A DNA stretch of 64,000 nt, taken from assembly GCF_007827555.1 (NCBI RefSeq), contig NZ_VISS01000008.1, positions 1 through 64,000 on the forward strand, in the 5' to 3' direction. How positions within the stretch are numbered: the stretch's first letter is position 1; the number at the start of each line of letters is the position of its first letter. The translations under genes and the position numbers were made by a program. The notes beneath the pieces were generated by a model that was not told where the DNA came from, made no database searches, and saw only the letters and a list, made by a program, of their open reading frames with translations. Shown here in pieces: positions 1-9,395 of this stretch. This stretch comes from Aeribacillus composti. Its GTDB lineage: Bacteria > Bacillota > Bacilli > Bacillales > Aeribacillaceae.

Positions 1-134
1 TTGGTGACACATCTATTCTAATCAAGGAATCGGGTTCATGTCTCCTTTTTTGTTCGGATGTAAATTTATGTTAGTGAATTTGCTCATCTACAGTTCATTA
101 TTTAAATTCCTATTAATAAGTTAGAAATTTTAGG

Positions 135-163
135 TTGACATTTCTTATAGGTAGTTTTATATT
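135..163 (+). promoter_or_regulatory. SigA-type promoter for the Rpn-like gene
   Basis: A consensus -35 TTGACA (135-140) is followed after exactly 17 bases by a -10 TATATT (158-163). Transcription would start near 170 and leave an untranslated leader of about 120 bases before the gene at 291. The first 134 bases of the window hold no other feature I can support. Confidence 0.6.
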
Positions 164-290
164 ATTTGCAGAACATATGTTCTTTTTGGTAAGAATATTA
201 ATACTTGTCCTAGCTGTTACGATTTTTAATCTTTCCCCCTCTTATGTTTTCCTCTTATTTTTATTCTCCCTCGAAAGGACGATCTTCACT

Positions 291-1253
291 ATGAAAGAAT
301 ACCTCGATTTGAAGATAGATTTCATGTTTAAGCAGCTGTTCGGCAACCCGAACCGCAAGTCGCTTACCATTGCCTTTTTGAATGCGATTTTACATCGGAG
401 CGAGGCAGATCGCATTGTCGATGTTCAGTTTGAAAGCACAGAGCTGACGAAAGAGACAGAAGATGGAAAAATGAACCGGCTTGATGTACTGGTGCTGACG
501 GATCGAAGCGAGCGCATCAATGTGGAAATTCAAATCGTAAATCAGCACGATTTACCGGAACGAATTTTGTATTACTGGGCGAGGGTTTTCTCCCGGTCAT
601 TAGCAAAAGGACAGCCGTACAGCATGCTTCCCCCTACCTTTATGATTACCATCCTTAATTATCGGCTTTTTCCTCATGAAACGGAGCGATTTCATACGGT
701 TTTCCATATACGAGAAGATGAAGAACATTTTCTTTGGAGTCCGCACCTTGAATTTCACGTCATTGATTTACAGCAGTTTATGGTAAAATGGAAGAAATAT
801 AACAGAGAAATAAAACGATTGCCAGAGTATCCGTGGCTGATGATGCTGTCAGCAGTAGACGCCAAAAAGGGGAAAATCGATGAGTTTATGCTCAGTGAAC
901 TGGAGGTGTTTGCGATGAATGAGCAGGAAATTCGTGAAGCGCTGGAAGAATGGGAAAGCTTAAGCGTCAACCCGGTAAACCGTTATGAATATGAAATGCG
1001 TTTGAAATGGCTGCGGGACCAATTGTCAAACCTTCAAGGCGAACGGCGAGCAGGATGGGAGGAAGGGCTGAAAAAGGGAATGGAAGAAGGATTGAAAAAA
1101 GGGTTGAAGCAGGGCCGGGAAGAAGGAGTTCGACAGGTAGCTATAGAAATGCTTCGTTCCGGATTAGAACAGGAAGTTATTATGTCGGTTACAAAAATAA
1201 CTGAAGAAGAGCTAGATGAACTGAAAAAGAAACTATCGCCTCACTCCTTTTAA
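291..1253 (+). CDS. Rpn family recombination-promoting nuclease / PD-(D/E)XK putative transposase-like protein
   Basis: A 320-residue protein. I place the start at the ATG at 291 because it follows the ribosome-binding sequence GAAAGGACGAT and opens directly with the family N-terminus (MKEYLDLKIDFMFKQLFG); the frame is open further upstream but that part looks like untranslated leader. The PD-(D/E)XK core is visible as LDVLV followed by an NVEIQI strand around residues 60-85, which supplies the Asp and Glu-x-Gln metal-binding set. The C-terminus carries the charged repeats (EEGLKKGMEEGLKKGLKQG) typical of the Rpn/YfaD group, ending in EMLRSGL. The family was long annotated as transposase; E. 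coli RpnA-type members are DNA endonucleases that promote RecA-independent recombination. No terminal repeats are visible nearby, so it is not in an intact mobile element. Confidence 0.85.
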   Translation: MKEYLDLKIDFMFKQLFGNPNRKSLTIAFLNAILHRSEADRIVDVQFESTELTKETEDGKMNRLDVLVLTDRSERINVEIQIVNQHDLPERILYYWARVFSRSLAKGQPYSMLPPTFMITILNYRLFPHETERFHTVFHIREDEEHFLWSPHLEFHVIDLQQFMVKWKKYNREIKRLPEYPWLMMLSAVDAKKGKIDEFMLSELEVFAMNEQEIREALEEWESLSVNPVNRYEYEMRLKWLRDQLSNLQGERRAGWEEGLKKGMEEGLKKGLKQGREEGVRQVAIEMLRSGLEQEVIMSVTKITEEELDELKKKLSPHSF

Positions 1254-1594
1254 GCGGGAAGGAACGAGACTCTCATTACATGATTAACTATTGCCAGCTG
1301 TTCAGGTCAATTTTGTAAAAAGGAAGTTACCTGAATTTTGTGGACGAGATAGAGGAGTTATACTTGTTATTCCAGTAAAATGGGAGAGTGGGTAGCTGCT
1401 GCAAAGCATGTGCCAACATTGAAGGCGCCTGCCAGCGCGCACGAACTTGAAAACTTTCCTCCCTTGACGGGGATTCACGGAATCAGACGTATGCAATCGA
1501 TGAGCTGACAGGCGAAATGATTTATTGGCTCTGGTGCCAGTAAATGGTTGATAACAATTTATTCATTATTCGTGTGATACTCCCATTTAGCTTT
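1254..1594. other. Intergenic stretch, no supported gene
   Basis: About 340 bases between two convergent genes. A short reading frame on the plus strand near 1490-1550 (reading TYAIDELTGEMIYWLW) looks faintly coding but has no start or ribosome-binding site; it may be a decayed fragment. No terminator hairpin was found for either neighbour. Confidence 0.3.
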
Positions 1595-3016
1595 CTACCC
1601 GATCCACTGTTTCGCAATGGGAATTCTTTTAATGACGAAATAATCCCAAACCCACACTATCAATAGTGATGCGCCCACTAATGGGAAGAAAAGGCCTAAA
1701 GCAATGAAAATGACAGCTACTCCCTTTAACATTTTAAAGTTTTCTGGCAAAGCCGGAGCACCCAATTTGCCTTTCGGTTTTCGCTTCCACCACATTATAA
1801 CGCCACTTACAACAATCATTATAATGCCAATAGTTAATGCAAGCATGAAAAGCTGGCTAATGAATCCAAATTCTCCTTGATGAAATGCAATGCCTAGTGA
1901 AATTAATTTTCCCAATGCACCATAGTCACTCCATGCAAATTTAGCTAAAACTTTTCCGCTGTATTGATCTATATGCAGCGTTTGTTGCGCCCAAGGCAGT
2001 GGGCGGTTAGGATAGACGTCAGCAGGATCTAGAAAGATCGTATATACACCGGTTTCTCCATCAGGAAATGCAATTCTATATCCCGGTTGGACGTTGTTTT
2101 TTTCTGCAATTTGCATAACTTTATCAACAGAAATTGTTTTCACCCCATTGGGACTTGATTCGGGCACAGGTAAGTTTTCAGCTGCCCAAGGAACATCTGC
2201 TATTTCTTTTGTTGGCATTGTTGATTTAGGAAATGCATATTTTTCCCATGGTTGATCTCCTTCCGGGTTTCCGGAAATGGGATCAACGATACGATGTGCC
2301 ATGCTTCCCCAAACACCGGACCACATGAGTCCAGAAAACAATTGTACGACGATAAAAAGAGAAAGCCAGATTGCTGTAACGGCATGCATATCGCGCCAAA
2401 ACGTGCGGTTTCTTTTACTCAGGTTTATTCGCGGAATCAATGTCCCAAAAAGAGATTTTCTATTTCGCGGCCACCATAAGTAAACACCAGTAATAATTAG
2501 GATAATGAACCAGCAAGCGGAGAGCTCTACTAACCAGTTTCCAATGGTGCCGCCCCATAATTCACCGTTATGCAAATCTTTCACCCATGCCATGAAGCGT
2601 GCATTCTCATTTAACTTTCCAATAATGTCGCCGTTGTATGGATTGACAAACACAGATATACTTTTTCCGTTCACCATTATTTCAACCTCAGATGATCTGT
2701 CCGGTGCAACGGAAGGTGTAAAACCTGTAATTTTTGCATGTGGATAATTCTTTTTCACTTCATGAATCTGTTCTGTAGATGAAATTTTTTGCTGACCTTG
2801 TTGGACGTAATAAAGATCATGGTACATGTAATTTTCAATTTGCGGTTTAAACAGGTAAATTCCTCCGGTAATAGACAAAAAAATAATCAGCGGTGCGAAA
2901 AAAATCCCTGCGTAAAAATGCCATCTCCATACTGTTTTATATAAAGAAGCTTTCGTTTGTTTATCAGTGAATGCTTTTGAATCCTTTGCTACTGCATCTA
3001 TTCTTTCAAATTCCAT
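1595..3016 (-). CDS. PepSY-associated transmembrane protein
   Basis: A 473-residue membrane protein. I chose the ATG at 3016, which has AGGGTG six bases upstream, over a TTG at 3046 without a ribosome-binding site. It starts with a WRWHFYAGIFFAPLIIFLSITG transmembrane block, the hallmark of PepSY_TM proteins (iron-regulated membrane proteins, often associated with siderophore or heme reduction). Further membrane segments occur at about residues 175-200, 215-240, 385-415 and 430-460. The periplasmic PepSY-like portion contains the family motif DIYGKVL-like text (DQYSGKVLAKFAWSDYGALGKLISLGIAFHQGEFG), including the conserved His of the GxAFHxGxFG segment. It lies 36 bases downstream of the nosF-like gene and probably ends the same transcript. 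A role in metal or electron supply for the Nos-type apparatus is an inference. Confidence 0.8.
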   Translation of the reverse strand: MEFERIDAVAKDSKAFTDKQTKASLYKTVWRWHFYAGIFFAPLIIFLSITGGIYLFKPQIENYMYHDLYYVQQGQQKISSTEQIHEVKKNYPHAKITGFTPSVAPDRSSEVEIMVNGKSISVFVNPYNGDIIGKLNENARFMAWVKDLHNGELWGGTIGNWLVELSACWFIILIITGVYLWWPRNRKSLFGTLIPRINLSKRNRTFWRDMHAVTAIWLSLFIVVQLFSGLMWSGVWGSMAHRIVDPISGNPEGDQPWEKYAFPKSTMPTKEIADVPWAAENLPVPESSPNGVKTISVDKVMQIAEKNNVQPGYRIAFPDGETGVYTIFLDPADVYPNRPLPWAQQTLHIDQYSGKVLAKFAWSDYGALGKLISLGIAFHQGEFGFISQLFMLALTIGIIMIVVSGVIMWWKRKPKGKLGAPALPENFKMLKGVAVIFIALGLFFPLVGASLLIVWVWDYFVIKRIPIAKQWIG

Positions 3017-3052
3017 TGTTTTCACCCTTTTTTTAAGCAATGACAAAAACTT

Positions 3053-3754
3053 TTATAGTTCATGTCGATATAACCTCAACAATTGCAATGCGGTTTTTTC
3101 CTTATGAATTGTATTTTTCATATGGTCAATAATAGAGCCTTCCTTTATAAACAGAATTTGATCGCCTGCTTCTGCGGCAACATCCATCATATGAGTGGAA
3201 AAAATGATGATTGTGCCTTTCATCTTTTGTTCTTTTATCAAATTGACAAACTGATCAATCCAAAATGGGTCTAAACCATTTGTTGGCTCATCTAACAAGA
3301 GCAGTTTTGGATTTCCTAACAATGCTTGTCCTAATAATAGTCTTTGCCTCATTCCTTTTGATACATTTTTCACTAGTTCTCTTTTAAATTCTTCCAAACC
3401 TATTTTTTTTAAAATGTCTTTTACAGATGATTGATCTTTTTTCCGCAGTTTGGCATAAAATGATAAAAATTCTTGAAGGGTCATGAATTGCTGAGCATGA
3501 AAATCATCGGGCATGTAGCCTATCTGCTCGATATAGTTTTTTCTGTTTTTAATTAGACTGATATTGTTTAAAACAATGTCCCCGGAGGACGGTTTTGAAA
3601 TACCCGCCAAAATGCGAAGAAGCGTGCTTTTTCCGGCTCCGTTTCCGCCGCATAATACGATGCATTCCCCTTTTTTTGCTTCCAGTGACATGGAAGAAAG
3701 CACAACTTTTGTTTTATATTTTTTTGAAACGTCGGAGACTTGTAATGTTGTCAT
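3053..3754 (-). CDS. nosF: ABC transporter ATP-binding protein, NosF-like
   Basis: A 233-residue ATPase with all nucleotide-binding elements: Walker A (GGNGAGKSTLLR, about residues 36-47), an ABC signature variant (VSKGMRQRLLLGQ) and Walker B (LLLLDEPTNGLDP), with the switch His in STHMMD. It overlaps the permease gene by four bases (ATGA), so the two are translationally coupled. NosF works with NosY and NosD in maturation of the copper centre of nitrous-oxide reductase. The family is close to generic ABC-2 ATPases such as CcmA, so the nos name rests on the neighbouring nosD and nosL rather than on the ATPase itself. Confidence 0.8.
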   Translation of the reverse strand: MTTLQVSDVSKKYKTKVVLSSMSLEAKKGECIVLCGGNGAGKSTLLRILAGISKPSSGDIVLNNISLIKNRKNYIEQIGYMPDDFHAQQFMTLQEFLSFYAKLRKKDQSSVKDILKKIGLEEFKRELVKNVSKGMRQRLLLGQALLGNPKLLLLDEPTNGLDPFWIDQFVNLIKEQKMKGTIIIFSTHMMDVAAEAGDQILFIKEGSIIDHMKNTIHKEKTALQLLRLYRHEL

Positions 3755-4563
3755 TGTCTTTTCTTCCTTTCAAGCTTCCAGACGGAAAATGCAAGCATGA
3801 TGCTTGAAAAGATGAACATATAACCGACGAACAGCACCCATAACGCTTTTGTTTGCATAAAAGAGATGAGCTCGTCGTATGATTGTCCAAAAACAGCTCC
3901 GCCGTCAAGCTGAACAACAAATACTATGCGGAGCAATTCCGCCGGATTACAGAATAAAGATGCCTTTAAAAGCGGAGCTATCATCGGATAAGGGACAAAG
4001 CTCAAAACGGAAATGACTGCAGTCGGCCATATCATGATAAGAAAGAACCACACGCCGACCGAAAGTATGAGAGCTTGCCATCTCGTTTCTGAAAACGAGC
4101 CAATGGTCAAGCCGATGACGAGAAAAAACCATATTAGCGAGATAGAAAAAATATATAAAATGAGCACCCATTTCAAAGATAATGAACTTCCCAATAAAGT
4201 GCCGACCAAAAGGCTCAAACTGAAGCTTAAGCTGAAGATGGCAGATTGTGCGGTCAATTGCCCGCAAAGCTTCCCAACCCAATAGGCAATAGTCGGCAAC
4301 GGATACGTGCATAAAAGACTCCACTGGCCATTTTCCATTTCATTCGCGATGGAAAACGATCCAGCCACCAGCATAAACAGTGGTACGATGTACAGCACAA
4401 TGTTGGCGATTGTGCCTGTCATGTTTGTATAGCCTGTGAGAGCAGGGTTATTCCGCTCTAACAAAAATAGTAATGATAAAACGAAAATCCATAGAAACAC
4501 AAACGTGTAAGAAGAACGCTGCCTGATTGTCAAACGCCATTCGGCTTTCCATATGTTCCGCAT
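3751..4563 (-). CDS. nosY: ABC-2 type permease, NosY-like
   Basis: A 270-residue membrane protein. The ATG at 4563 is preceded by GGGAGGAG and gives MRNIWKAEWRLTIRQRSSYTF, the usual soluble N-terminus before the first membrane span; the upstream extension of the open frame runs into the nosL gene. Six hydrophobic spans can be read, including LPIVPLFMLVAG-like and IFSISLIWFFLVIGLTIGSF segments. It sits 43 bases after nosL and overlaps the ATPase gene. With NosF it forms the ABC transporter that is thought to move a sulfur species for CuZ assembly. Confidence 0.8.
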   Translation of the reverse strand: MRNIWKAEWRLTIRQRSSYTFVFLWIFVLSLLFLLERNNPALTGYTNMTGTIANIVLYIVPLFMLVAGSFSIANEMENGQWSLLCTYPLPTIAYWVGKLCGQLTAQSAIFSLSFSLSLLVGTLLGSSLSLKWVLILYIFSISLIWFFLVIGLTIGSFSETRWQALILSVGVWFFLIMIWPTAVISVLSFVPYPMIAPLLKASLFCNPAELLRIVFVVQLDGGAVFGQSYDELISFMQTKALWVLFVGYMFIFSSIMLAFSVWKLERKKRQ

Positions 4564-4606
4564 AACTCCTCCCGCTGTAAAAAAAGGGCACTTATAAATT
4601 TGCCCT

Positions 4607-5143
4607 TCATTCATGTGAATGATCATTGCCCTCATCCATGTGGCTGTGGTCGCCATTCATATCCGTATGACCATCCTGCATATTCTTTTCCATCATTTCT
4701 TTATTCATTTTCCATTTATGATCTTGCAATTGATCGAAGTTTAATATTTTTCCGCTATTTTTTGAAATGAAGGCTTCAGCATCTTTTTTATCTTGGAAAG
4801 AAATGACGTTGTAGGCCATTGGCGTCCGTATCGATTGATCATACACGTAGGTTGCTTTATCAGATTCAACCCATTCTTTCGAATGATAATCTCTGACGAA
4901 TTCCGCTTCGATGTTTTCATTTTTATTTTCGCTTTTCCATTTATACATACATCCGATATCATCAAAAACGAATGTTTTGCCATTTTTTAAAATAAGCTGT
5001 GTTGCAAACTGATTATCCATTACAGCCATGTTACATTGAGCGCATTTATCGTTTTTTTCATCAATGGCTCTTGGCGACACTTCCTTTTTTCCGCACGCAG
5101 CAGTGATAATCAGTAGAGCGCATAACATGAAAATGAAATACAT
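4607..5143 (-). CDS. nosL: NosL-type copper-binding lipoprotein
   Basis: A 178-residue lipoprotein. The ATG at 5143 lies eight bases after GAGG, while the alternative ATG at 5152 abuts it, so 5143 is preferred; it starts one base after the nosD stop. The signal peptide ends in a lipobox (ITAAC). The mature part holds the NosL signature CAQCNMAVMD followed by FDDIGCMYKW, where Cys and Met residues bind Cu(I). The C-terminal 30 residues are unusually rich in His, Asp and Met (repeated HTDM, GDHSHMDEG, DHSHE), suggesting an added metal-binding tail. NosL is a copper chaperone for nitrous-oxide reductase. Confidence 0.88.
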   Translation of the reverse strand: MYFIFMLCALLIITAACGKKEVSPRAIDEKNDKCAQCNMAVMDNQFATQLILKNGKTFVFDDIGCMYKWKSENKNENIEAEFVRDYHSKEWVESDKATYVYDQSIRTPMAYNVISFQDKKDAEAFISKNSGKILNFDQLQDHKWKMNKEMMEKNMQDGHTDMNGDHSHMDEGNDHSHE

Positions 5144-5144
5144 T

Positions 5145-6422
5145 TTACGCATCCTCTTTTTTCCTCCCTATCCTCCATAAAGTAATGCTTCCTAAAAACA
5201 AGAGAAGACTGAAAACAATGATCACTCCAGAAGATGACTTTGATTCATCTTGTATTTTAGCTGTCATAAGCGGCGAGTCATCCGTCATCGCTTCATTGTC
5301 TGGACTTTTCCATAATTTTTGCAATACAACCATGCCTGGTGAATGGAAAAACAGCTGGTATTCTGGAATATCCTTCGTCAAACTTAAAAAGAACGGATTC
5401 GTTTTATAAGGTATGTCGCTATAACCGGATCCATCGGCATCAAGCTTTAGAGAGGCGTCCCAATAATTCCTTTTCACTTCATTGTCCGAGCTGCTCAAAG
5501 CTTGAGCTTCATTTACATTGCTAATAAACGTATTGTTTGAAACGATGTTTCCGTTCGCCTCTTTGAATTGAATGCCAATAAAATTCCCACGCACTTCATT
5601 GGATAAAATAAGGTTATTGGAGGCGCTTTCGGCCAAAATACCAACTCGATTATAAGAAATATTATTGCGAACCACCTTTGTCTCTGTCGCATCAAATAAA
5701 AGAATCCCCTGAGCATGAACATTGCGGTTGTTAAAAATGAATTCATTATTTTCGATTTTTCCACCCTTTGTTTCCATGACCATCGCTCCTGCCACGTTAT
5801 TTTTGGAAATGTTTTTTTGAATTGTTATGTGGTCAGAATACATAATGTGTATGCCGTAATTTGATTGCTGGATGAGGTTTTGGACGGCCGTTGTATAATC
5901 GCTTTGTTCCATATAAATCCCATCTCTCACTTTTTCGATTCTGACTTTTTCAATGACATTTTGTTCTGACTTCCATAAATCAATCCCGTTATGTTGTTTT
6001 TCACCTTTTATCGAGCTTTGTGTGATGACGGTGTGATAGGCGTGTTCAAGCTTTATCCCGATCCCCTTTGTACGAATATGAACGTGTTCAATTCGGTGAT
6101 GAGTTCCTGATACTTGTATGGCGGCAGCGTTTTTCTCTTGGCTGCATTGAATGACCGTTACGTTTTTTACTGAAACGCGTTGACCTTTGATGGAGATGAC
6201 GGGTTCTTTACGGCAGGATTGAATGGTTACTTGTCCATTTCCTTGTAACGTAACAGGTTTTGAGAGCACAATCGATTCATGATAAACGCCTCTCGGTATT
6301 CTCACGATTGAGTGCTCTGGAGCTTGATCAATCAGATATTGCAATGTGCTTTCGGCATGGATGCTGGATGGATGTGTCCAAAAAAGCATCAAAAAAACGA
6401 TTAAATACCATAATTTTTTCAT
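5145..6422 (-). CDS. nosD: NosD-type periplasmic copper-processing protein (right-handed beta-helix)
   Basis: A 425-residue exported protein with a cleavable signal peptide (ends near SSIHAES), a long run of right-handed beta-helix repeats (many N-x-I/V-x-x-N and GIxLxxA-type turns, CASH domain) and a C-terminal membrane anchor (VIIVFSLLLFLGSITLW) with a positive RIGRKK tail. This architecture is that of NosD, which partners the NosFY transporter. The ribosome-binding site is AAAGGA eight bases before the ATG. It is the first gene of the minus-strand nosDLYF-pepSY set and is divergent from the two-component system. No nosZ accompanies it in this window. Confidence 0.85.
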   Translation of the reverse strand: MKKLWYLIVFLMLFWTHPSSIHAESTLQYLIDQAPEHSIVRIPRGVYHESIVLSKPVTLQGNGQVTIQSCRKEPVISIKGQRVSVKNVTVIQCSQEKNAAAIQVSGTHHRIEHVHIRTKGIGIKLEHAYHTVITQSSIKGEKQHNGIDLWKSEQNVIEKVRIEKVRDGIYMEQSDYTTAVQNLIQQSNYGIHIMYSDHITIQKNISKNNVAGAMVMETKGGKIENNEFIFNNRNVHAQGILLFDATETKVVRNNISYNRVGILAESASNNLILSNEVRGNFIGIQFKEANGNIVSNNTFISNVNEAQALSSSDNEVKRNYWDASLKLDADGSGYSDIPYKTNPFFLSLTKDIPEYQLFFHSPGMVVLQKLWKSPDNEAMTDDSPLMTAKIQDESKSSSGVIIVFSLLLFLGSITLWRIGRKKEDA

Positions 6423-6597
6423 GACGGAATCCTTTTTTCAGTGTCATTGTTCTAATTGAAGGTTAGCGTATAATTGTGTGAAAACTATGAAGCCTATTTG
6501 GATATTTTTTTACATTTGTTTCCTTTCTTACATTCATTTACTGGCCTTTGCTTTTAAAATTGGCAATTTGTCAAATCCAATCGCAGGAGGTCTAAAC

Positions 6598-6654
6598 ATG
6601 ATGGACAGTCATGTGAAACATTTGCTTGCCTTTCTATTGCTCGGAGCTTACTAG
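6598..6654 (+). other. Very small ORF (18 codons) with strong ribosome-binding site
   Basis: GCAGGAGGTCTAAAC precedes an ATG that opens an 18-residue hydrophobic peptide (MMDSHVKHLLAFLLLGAY) ending in TAG. It lies in the 330-base divergent region between nosD and the response regulator. It could be a leader peptide, a tiny membrane peptide or the stub of a lost gene; I do not recognise it. Apart from it I see only an AT-rich stretch with a TATAAT at 6699-6704. Confidence 0.3.
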
Positions 6655-6756
6655 GACAAATTTATGAAAAACTTCAAACAAATTTCATAATTTCTGGTTA
6701 TAATTAATAAATTAGAAAATTCATTTAATAAGTTGAGAGAAGGTGTCAAGTGGCTG

Positions 6757-7440
6757 ATGTCTTTAAAGGTGTTAATCGTTGATGATGAAGAAAAGATGCG
6801 AAAGCTGATTAGAACGTATTTGACAAGAGAAGGATATATATGTTTGGAAGCAAAAGACGGGTTTGAAGCACTTGAAAGATTAAAAAAGGAAAACCCGGAT
6901 ATGCTGATCGTTGATGTCATGATGCCTTACATTGATGGTTTTACTTTAGTCGAGGAAATGCGCCAATATCTTCAAATTGATTCTCCAGTCATTTTTTTAA
7001 CGGCAAAAGGGAATGAGGAAGATAAGGTGAAAGGTTTAAAAATTGGGGGAGATGACTATATAGTAAAACCTTTTCATCCTTCAGAGCTTTTGGCGCGTAT
7101 GGAAGTGATTTTTCGCAGAACACATCGAATTGCAAGCGATGTAAAAATAGCAGCTATTGGACCGTTGCAATTTGATCTTCAAGGCCGGATTGCCACTGTT
7201 GAAGGCCGCAGGCTTGCGCTCACACAAAAAGAATTTGATCTATTATTCCTTTTAGCCAAAAATAAAGGAAAAGTATTTACACGAGGTCAATTGCTTGACC
7301 AAATATGGGATTCCGATTATGCAGGAAGTGAACGAACCGTTGATACTCATATTAAAACGATTCGTCTAAAATTAAAGGAGCACAGCCATCTAATTCAAAC
7401 CGTTTGGGGAATCGGTTACAAGTTTGAGGTGCCGTCTTGA
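6757..7440 (+). CDS. OmpR/PhoB family response regulator
   Basis: A 227-residue regulator. The ATG at 6757 follows AAGGTG with an 11-base gap; an in-frame TTG at 6733 is a less likely start. The receiver domain shows the acidic pair Asp10/Asp11, the phospho-acceptor Asp53 (IVDVMMP) and Lys104 (IVKPF). The C-terminal winged helix ends with the usual RTVDTHIKTIRLKLK and GIGYKFE text. Its stop codon overlaps the start of the sensor kinase gene. The divergent position next to the nos-type genes suggests it may control them, but no direct site is visible. Confidence 0.88.
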   Translation: MSLKVLIVDDEEKMRKLIRTYLTREGYICLEAKDGFEALERLKKENPDMLIVDVMMPYIDGFTLVEEMRQYLQIDSPVIFLTAKGNEEDKVKGLKIGGDDYIVKPFHPSELLARMEVIFRRTHRIASDVKIAAIGPLQFDLQGRIATVEGRRLALTQKEFDLLFLLAKNKGKVFTRGQLLDQIWDSDYAGSERTVDTHIKTIRLKLKEHSHLIQTVWGIGYKFEVPS

Positions 7441-8840
7441 AAAAAATAAAACATTTTTCAGTTAGTCAGAAAGTATTGCTGCTCTTTTTCGTCAGCATCA
7501 TTTTTTCCATCTTGTTTTCTTTTCTGTTCATTCACTTCCTATATAAAGAGCTTTACATTCGCAGTGTGAAAGAGCGGCTTATTTTTGAGGGAAAGCAGAC
7601 AGCTGCTCACTTTCATTACGGCTCGCTAAGTCAAGATATTAAAGAAAAAATTGAATGGTATAATCTCATTTCACCTTATGAAGTAATAGCTGTTGATCAA
7701 TTAGATGAGCTTCATCAACATTTTCCGTATCAAATTGATTACAAACATCTGATCAGTCAAGAAGATGAGAAAAAGCTCTCATCCGGGCAATACGTAGTTA
7801 AAGAGGGCTATGTTCATGAATTGGATCGAAAGATTGTCGGAGCAATATTCCCGCTAACCCACGAACAGAACTTAATAGGTTTTATATATATTTATATTCC
7901 TTTAGCCGAAATACCAGAGGTTTTTAGTAAAGGCATTCCGATTTTAATCTTGTTCGGTTTAATCTTTTTCGTATTGATCTATTTTGTTATCACGTACTCA
8001 ATTCATTCGATCTTTCGTTCGCTGCGAACTATTCAAACGATTGCAAAAGAGATCAGCCGCGGAAATTTTTCTAAAAGAGTTCCTATCCAAACGTCAGATG
8101 ATATAGGAGAATTGGCGAGCGTCTTCAACAAAATGACGGAATCTCTTGAAAAACAAGACGAGCGCAAGAAAGAATTTTTATCCAACGTGGCTCATGAATT
8201 AAGAACCCCTCTCACATATATTAGAGGATACACGCAAATCTTGCTGGATGAAGCTTATTCATCAAAAGAAGAGGCGAAAAATCATCTTCTGCTCATCAAT
8301 AAAGAAACAACGCGAATGCAGAAGCTCATAAACGACTTATTACAATTAAATGAGCTGGAAAACAAAGATATGACTCTTGAAGCAGAGCCGATCGCCTTTT
8401 CCCAATTGATTCTTGATTCATTAGAACTGTTTGCGCCTGCGCTGAAGAAAAGGAATATATCCATCAAAACAGATTTAGATGATGAAATCATCATTATGGG
8501 AGATATGAACCGGCTGCATCAAGTTTTTTGTAATGTGATTGACAATGCCATTAAGTATTCCTTCGAAGACGGGATGATCAACATTACATTGTATCAGAAA
8601 GAGAAGCGGGCTGTTGTGATCGTTCGGGATAATGGAATAGGCATACCGAAAAAAGAGTTGGATCGTATAGGGGAACGTTTTTACCGGACAGATAAATCGC
8701 GTTCAAGAGAAACAGGGGGAACAGGCCTCGGGCTTTCCATCGTCAAACAAATTGTTGCTTTACATAACGGGACGATGAAAATTGAAAGTGAAGAAGGGCA
8801 AGGAACATCGGTTATTTTGTCATTTCCGATAGTAGAGTAG
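7437..8840 (+). CDS. Sensor histidine kinase (HAMP-HisKA-HATPase)
   Basis: A 467-residue kinase starting from TTG, which overlaps the regulator stop by four bases and is preceded by GAGGTG. It has two membrane spans (about residues 12-35 and 166-188) flanking an extracellular sensor region of about 130 residues, a HAMP linker, and a dimerisation domain with the phospho-accepting His253 (NVAHELRTPLTY). The ATPase domain has the N box (VIDNAIKYS), G1 (DNGIGIPKKEL) and G2 (GGTGLGLSIVKQI). The stimulus cannot be deduced. Confidence 0.88.
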   Translation: MKKIKHFSVSQKVLLLFFVSIIFSILFSFLFIHFLYKELYIRSVKERLIFEGKQTAAHFHYGSLSQDIKEKIEWYNLISPYEVIAVDQLDELHQHFPYQIDYKHLISQEDEKKLSSGQYVVKEGYVHELDRKIVGAIFPLTHEQNLIGFIYIYIPLAEIPEVFSKGIPILILFGLIFFVLIYFVITYSIHSIFRSLRTIQTIAKEISRGNFSKRVPIQTSDDIGELASVFNKMTESLEKQDERKKEFLSNVAHELRTPLTYIRGYTQILLDEAYSSKEEAKNHLLLINKETTRMQKLINDLLQLNELENKDMTLEAEPIAFSQLILDSLELFAPALKKRNISIKTDLDDEIIIMGDMNRLHQVFCNVIDNAIKYSFEDGMINITLYQKEKRAVVIVRDNGIGIPKKELDRIGERFYRTDKSRSRETGGTGLGLSIVKQIVALHNGTMKIESEEGQGTSVILSFPIVE

Positions 8841-9395
8841 ATGTTTAAAAAGGCTATACGAAATGTGGCCTTCAGGCAGTACGATAAAAGTTTCCTCTGG
8901 TCTGCAAATGCTTTTGATCAATCTTTTTTTGAGGTTTCGCATTTTTTAACCTACTGACGAATATTTCAAGAAATTTTTTAGCTAAACGTCGTTCCTGTTT
9001 AAGATTCCTAAACAACCATCATTGAAACTCATCAGTATATTTATCCTTTTATTTCCGTGAAAAATCCCTCTGTGAGACAGGTTAGGTGTTTTTTGCAAAA
9101 TAAAGTGCAGAGAATTGCAAAATCCTTATGCAGTGATATGCAATGGGGCTTTACATGGAGGAGAAGCCATGATAACCTTTTTTGGTTTTGCCAAAACTGT
9201 TGAAGCTGGCGCTTGACTAAAGAATCATGGCTACAGAGGATTTACGCCAAGCCCTTGACGGATAGATCACATATACATTTATTCAAAATTTTGATAAAGA
9301 TATACTGTAACCCTCTGTATTTTTTTCTTGCAGAAAACGAAGGTTAAACTTTTTCCTAACTGTCTGCATAAGAGGGATCATAATAAAAGCCGGGT
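8841..9395. other. Gene-poor region
   Basis: About 555 bases without a convincing gene. A 15-codon ORF at 9169-9216 (MITFFGFAKTVEAGA) has a good GGAGGAG ribosome-binding site but no recognisable identity. Short open stretches directly after the kinase gene on both strands lack supporting start signals. Confidence 0.3.

Noticed and set aside
755-970. 71-codon open frame on the minus strand inside the Rpn-like gene
   Set aside because: It lies wholly within a well-supported gene on the other strand, has low-complexity Ser-rich text and no ribosome-binding site.
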